A DNA stretch of 29,682 nucleotides from positions 1 to 29,682 of the forward strand of contig JAZDIB010000032.1 in assembly GCA_043805355.1 (NCBI GenBank), read 5' to 3'. Numbering within the stretch: position 1 is the first letter of the stretch; each line of letters opens with the position of its first letter. Under the pieces are notes generated by a model. It was not told the DNA's origin and searched no databases. It worked only from the letters and a program-made list of their open reading frames with translations. This stretch comes from JAHJRN01 sp043805355. GTDB taxonomy: Bacteria; Patescibacteriota; Patescibacteriia; 2-12-FULL-60-25. A program made the translations under genes and the position numbers. Shown here in pieces: positions 27,755 to 29,682 of this stretch.

Positions 27755-28864
27755 ATGGCCACGCGCACCAACAACCGGAAAGAGTCGTTCGATGTCCCCA
27801 TGAAGCCCTCGCGCTGCTACGCGAAGGTGCGTCTCACCAACAAACCCAAGTGGGGGCGTGCCGGTGACGGGACGCCTCGACACGCGACCGTGCCGGCGAG
27901 CCTCCTCCAAGCCGTCCACGGGGACGGATTCGGGGAAAAGCTCGCGCTCATCGCGGAGTCGCTCGGCGAAGACGCGGAGACCACGATCGTCAAGGAATCC
28001 TCGGGCTACGCGCTCAAGGACTTCGATGCGGAAGCGCTGATCCAATACTGCCGGACGGACGAGCTCCCCTTCGAGGAAGCCGTGAAGCTCGCGCTTCCGC
28101 CGTCCGAGGAGGAGATCGCGTTCCACATGGAGCGCGTGAAGCTCCCGGACGATTGGGAGGAGGTGTTCCGACAACAGGAAAAAAGGGATCCCCCGCCCGA
28201 GGACATCGCCGCGACGATCCGCCAGATGGCGATTCGAGAGGCTTTGGACCGGGGTACCCATCAGCTGATGGGCTTGCCCCCTTCGGTCCTCGAGGAGATC
28301 GCGGACGGCCACATGGCCGTGTACGTCGTCGGCCCGTCCTCGGACGGTTCGAAGACGCGATACAACACCAAGCCGATCCCGATCGCCGACCTCATCGCCC
28401 TTGCCTACGAAGGCGGGGCCGAACGCGTGAAGACGCTTCCGGATGACTTCGCGTCGGGCGCGGCCCGTGGGCTCTGCCTCACGACCGTGTTCGAGTTCGA
28501 CAACACGTGCCGATGGGTCTGCTACATCGAACGGCCGACGCCGGACCGGCGTGGCTTCCTCATCGCGTTCCCCTTCGAGGTCATCGCGGACGCGATCCGG
28601 ACGAAGCACGAGTGGATCATGCGCGTCTTCCCCACCCTCCTCCTGGAGGACATGCACCCGGCATGCAGGTGGCAGCCGCCTCGGCAACGCACGCGGCACG
28701 TCTCCAGGGACCGCCGACACCCCTACGCTCCGCGCCCTCCTCGTGAGGATGCCGGAACGAAGGAGGAGCCGACGCCCCCCGACCCCGACCAAGACCCCAA
28801 CAACCAGGAACCCGACCAGGACAACGACGATTCGGAGCCATCCGAAGCCGACGAGTCCGCGTAG
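27755..28864 (+). CDS. Hypothetical protein with acidic disordered tail, third gene of the operon
   Basis: 369 residues from ATG 27755, with GGAGG 4-5 nt upstream and a 6-bp hairpin immediately before that. Residues about 1-250 appear folded: an N-terminal beta-like region (RCYAKVRLTNKPKWG), helices (LLQAVHGDGFGEKLALIAES), a DDWEEVFRQQEKRDPPPEDI segment and a core with ADGHMAVYVVGPSSDGSKTRY and RGFLIAFPFEVIADAIR. From about residue 300 the chain is basic (RQRTRHVSRDRRHPYAPRPP), then strongly acidic and Pro/Asp/Asn-rich to the end. No transmembrane helix, signal peptide or catalytic motif is recognised. It may bind nucleic acid through the basic stretch, but that is speculation. Confidence 0.75.
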   Translation: MATRTNNRKESFDVPMKPSRCYAKVRLTNKPKWGRAGDGTPRHATVPASLLQAVHGDGFGEKLALIAESLGEDAETTIVKESSGYALKDFDAEALIQYCRTDELPFEEAVKLALPPSEEEIAFHMERVKLPDDWEEVFRQQEKRDPPPEDIAATIRQMAIREALDRGTHQLMGLPPSVLEEIADGHMAVYVVGPSSDGSKTRYNTKPIPIADLIALAYEGGAERVKTLPDDFASGAARGLCLTTVFEFDNTCRWVCYIERPTPDRRGFLIAFPFEVIADAIRTKHEWIMRVFPTLLLEDMHPACRWQPPRQRTRHVSRDRRHPYAPRPPREDAGTKEEPTPPDPDQDPNNQEPDQDNDDSEPSEADESA

Positions 28865-29020
28865 GGTTCTCTCGAGGCGGGGGAACCGATATCCCTGCCT
28901 CTCCGCGGAGCTGGACCATGTGTCTGGTTCCCGCGGATTCCTTGGCAGCCGCATGCCGACCGAAGCATCGACATGGGACTGCGAAGGGATCGATAAACGC
29001 CAGGAGTACGAGGAGCTTCG
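28865..29020 (+). promoter_or_regulatory. Intergenic leader before the last operon gene
   Basis: 156 nt with one clear interrupted hairpin at 28874-28901 (GAGGC-G-GGG paired with CCC-T-GCCTC) and weaker pairing after it (ATCGA/TCGAT, 28967-28994). No T-tract and no promoter of the house type are seen, so transcription probably continues through. Confidence 0.35.
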
Positions 29021-29578
29021 ATGAAGCCTCGCAAGATCGAACGACGGATCGACAACGTGGTCTTCGCCAAGCCGGAAGTGTGGGGAGCGGGACGACGTCC
29101 CTCCTCACCCCCGCCCGCGCCGGAAGAGCAGGGACCGCGACCGGTCTCGCTCATCCGCGTCCCGGTGCCGCGCCCCGCGATGCGGGGACAGCTGCTCCGC
29201 ACGACGACGTACGACGACGCGATGTTCTACCTCCTGATCCGCGAGGTCATCCTTGTGGATCCGAAGACCGGGAAGGCTCAGGAACCGTTCTGGGAAATCG
29301 GCCAACTCCCCATCTGCCTCGACGAAGGCATCAACGCCGAAGCCCGCCGATTCGCGGAGGAGCAAGGATGGTGCGCCATCCGCGATCGGGACTATGCCCC
29401 TCACCCGTTCTACGGGGCCTTGTCCACGAGAGAACTCAGGCAGGAAGCCCGAGACAGAGGCGACATGATCGCTCGGGTCATGCCCGGGTACGATGACCCC
29501 GCTGTCGTCGACAAGATGCTCCTTGAAGCGCAATTCCAGCCCCTCACGCGGACCAGCGCCATCGCGAAGGAAAGCTGA
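29021..29578 (+). CDS. Hypothetical protein, last gene of the operon
   Basis: 185 residues; ATG 29021 with GAGGAG 5 nt upstream. The N-terminal 50 residues are basic and Pro-rich (RRPSSPPPAPEEQGPRP), probably disordered. A compact region follows: MFYLLIREVILVDPKTGKAQ, WEIGQLPICLDEGINAEARR, FAEEQGWCAIRDRDYAPHPF, then helices with LSTRELRQEARDRGDMIARV and a C-terminal AVVDKMLLEAQFQPL. No catalytic motif, signal peptide or transmembrane helix is evident, and I recognise no family. It is followed after 26 bp by a strong terminator, which marks the operon end. Confidence 0.75.
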   Translation: MKPRKIERRIDNVVFAKPEVWGAGRRPSSPPPAPEEQGPRPVSLIRVPVPRPAMRGQLLRTTTYDDAMFYLLIREVILVDPKTGKAQEPFWEIGQLPICLDEGINAEARRFAEEQGWCAIRDRDYAPHPFYGALSTRELRQEARDRGDMIARVMPGYDDPAVVDKMLLEAQFQPLTRTSAIAKES

Positions 29579-29604
29579 AGCGGGAACGGCCCGACGCGCT
29601 CCGA

Positions 29605-29634
29605 ACACCGACCAGGTCCTCTGGCGGTGTTTTT
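29605..29634 (+). terminator. Terminator of the hypothetical operon
   Basis: ACACCG / CGGTGT (6 bp) continues inward as CCAG / CTGG with one bulged A and a GTCCT loop, followed by TTTTT. Confidence 0.85.
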
Positions 29635-29657
29635 CGTTATGGACGACCGGTGTCGTC

Positions 29658-29682
29658 TTGACATGGGCCGCGCGGCTTCGTA
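29658..29682 (+). promoter_or_regulatory. Promoter cut by the window edge
   Basis: TTGACA at 29658-29663 is followed by exactly 17 bp and then TA, the last two bases of the window, which would be the first bases of a -10 box. The fit with the other promoters here suggests that another plus-strand unit begins at the edge. Confidence 0.45.

Overview
The window is a GC-rich (roughly 60 % by eye) bacterial chromosome segment that uses TGA as an ordinary stop codon. Several features suggest a Candidate Phyla Radiation (Patescibacteria) genome, probably of the Parcubacteria type: a VanW-family envelope protein, a secreted protein with thrombospondin-type-3 calcium repeats, a very short SMC, a GalT lacking the usual zinc cysteines, rbfA directly followed by nrnA, and compact housekeeping clusters. 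This placement is inference; no rRNA or tRNA gene is present to confirm it.

Layout. 1-3.6 kb (minus strand): a truncated exported protein, a membrane-anchored TSP3 protein, Hsp20 and a VanW protein. 3.6-3.9 kb: two consensus promoters and a candidate rod-shaped small RNA. 3.9-6.1 kb: a short SMC. 6.2-9.6 kb: rbfA, nrnA, a convergent cysteine-containing small gene, then clpP-ddl. 9.6-13.5 kb (minus): MBL-fold protein, membrane protein, gyrA and an unlisted 42-residue membrane peptide. 13.6-16.4 kb: galT, a foreign-looking gene that appears inserted into the 3' end of ruvC, ruvC, and a GIY-YIG gene bracketed by dispersed repeats. 16.5-23.9 kb: rpoB-rpoC.

24.3-29.7 kb (plus strand) is the unusual part. 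Divergently from rpoB, behind two tandem palindromes and a textbook promoter, lies about 1.1 kb without a convincing protein gene. It is packed with strong hairpins (several with UUCG or GNRA-type loops), contains a duplicated ~80-nt module, and ends in a tRNA-like fold with a T-arm and an encoded CCA. It is followed by a 52-codon gene, a terminator, and a second promoter that drives a ~270-nt structured leader and four unrecognised genes ending at a strong terminator. I read this as one or more large structured RNAs beside an uncharacterised operon. It is the best candidate for an undescribed system here.

The commonest promoter form in the window is TTGACA, a 17-bp spacer and TAnnnT. Several housekeeping promoters sit so close to the start codon that their mRNAs would be nearly leaderless, whereas the 25.5-29.6 kb genes have clear Shine-Dalgarno sites, often just behind a hairpin.
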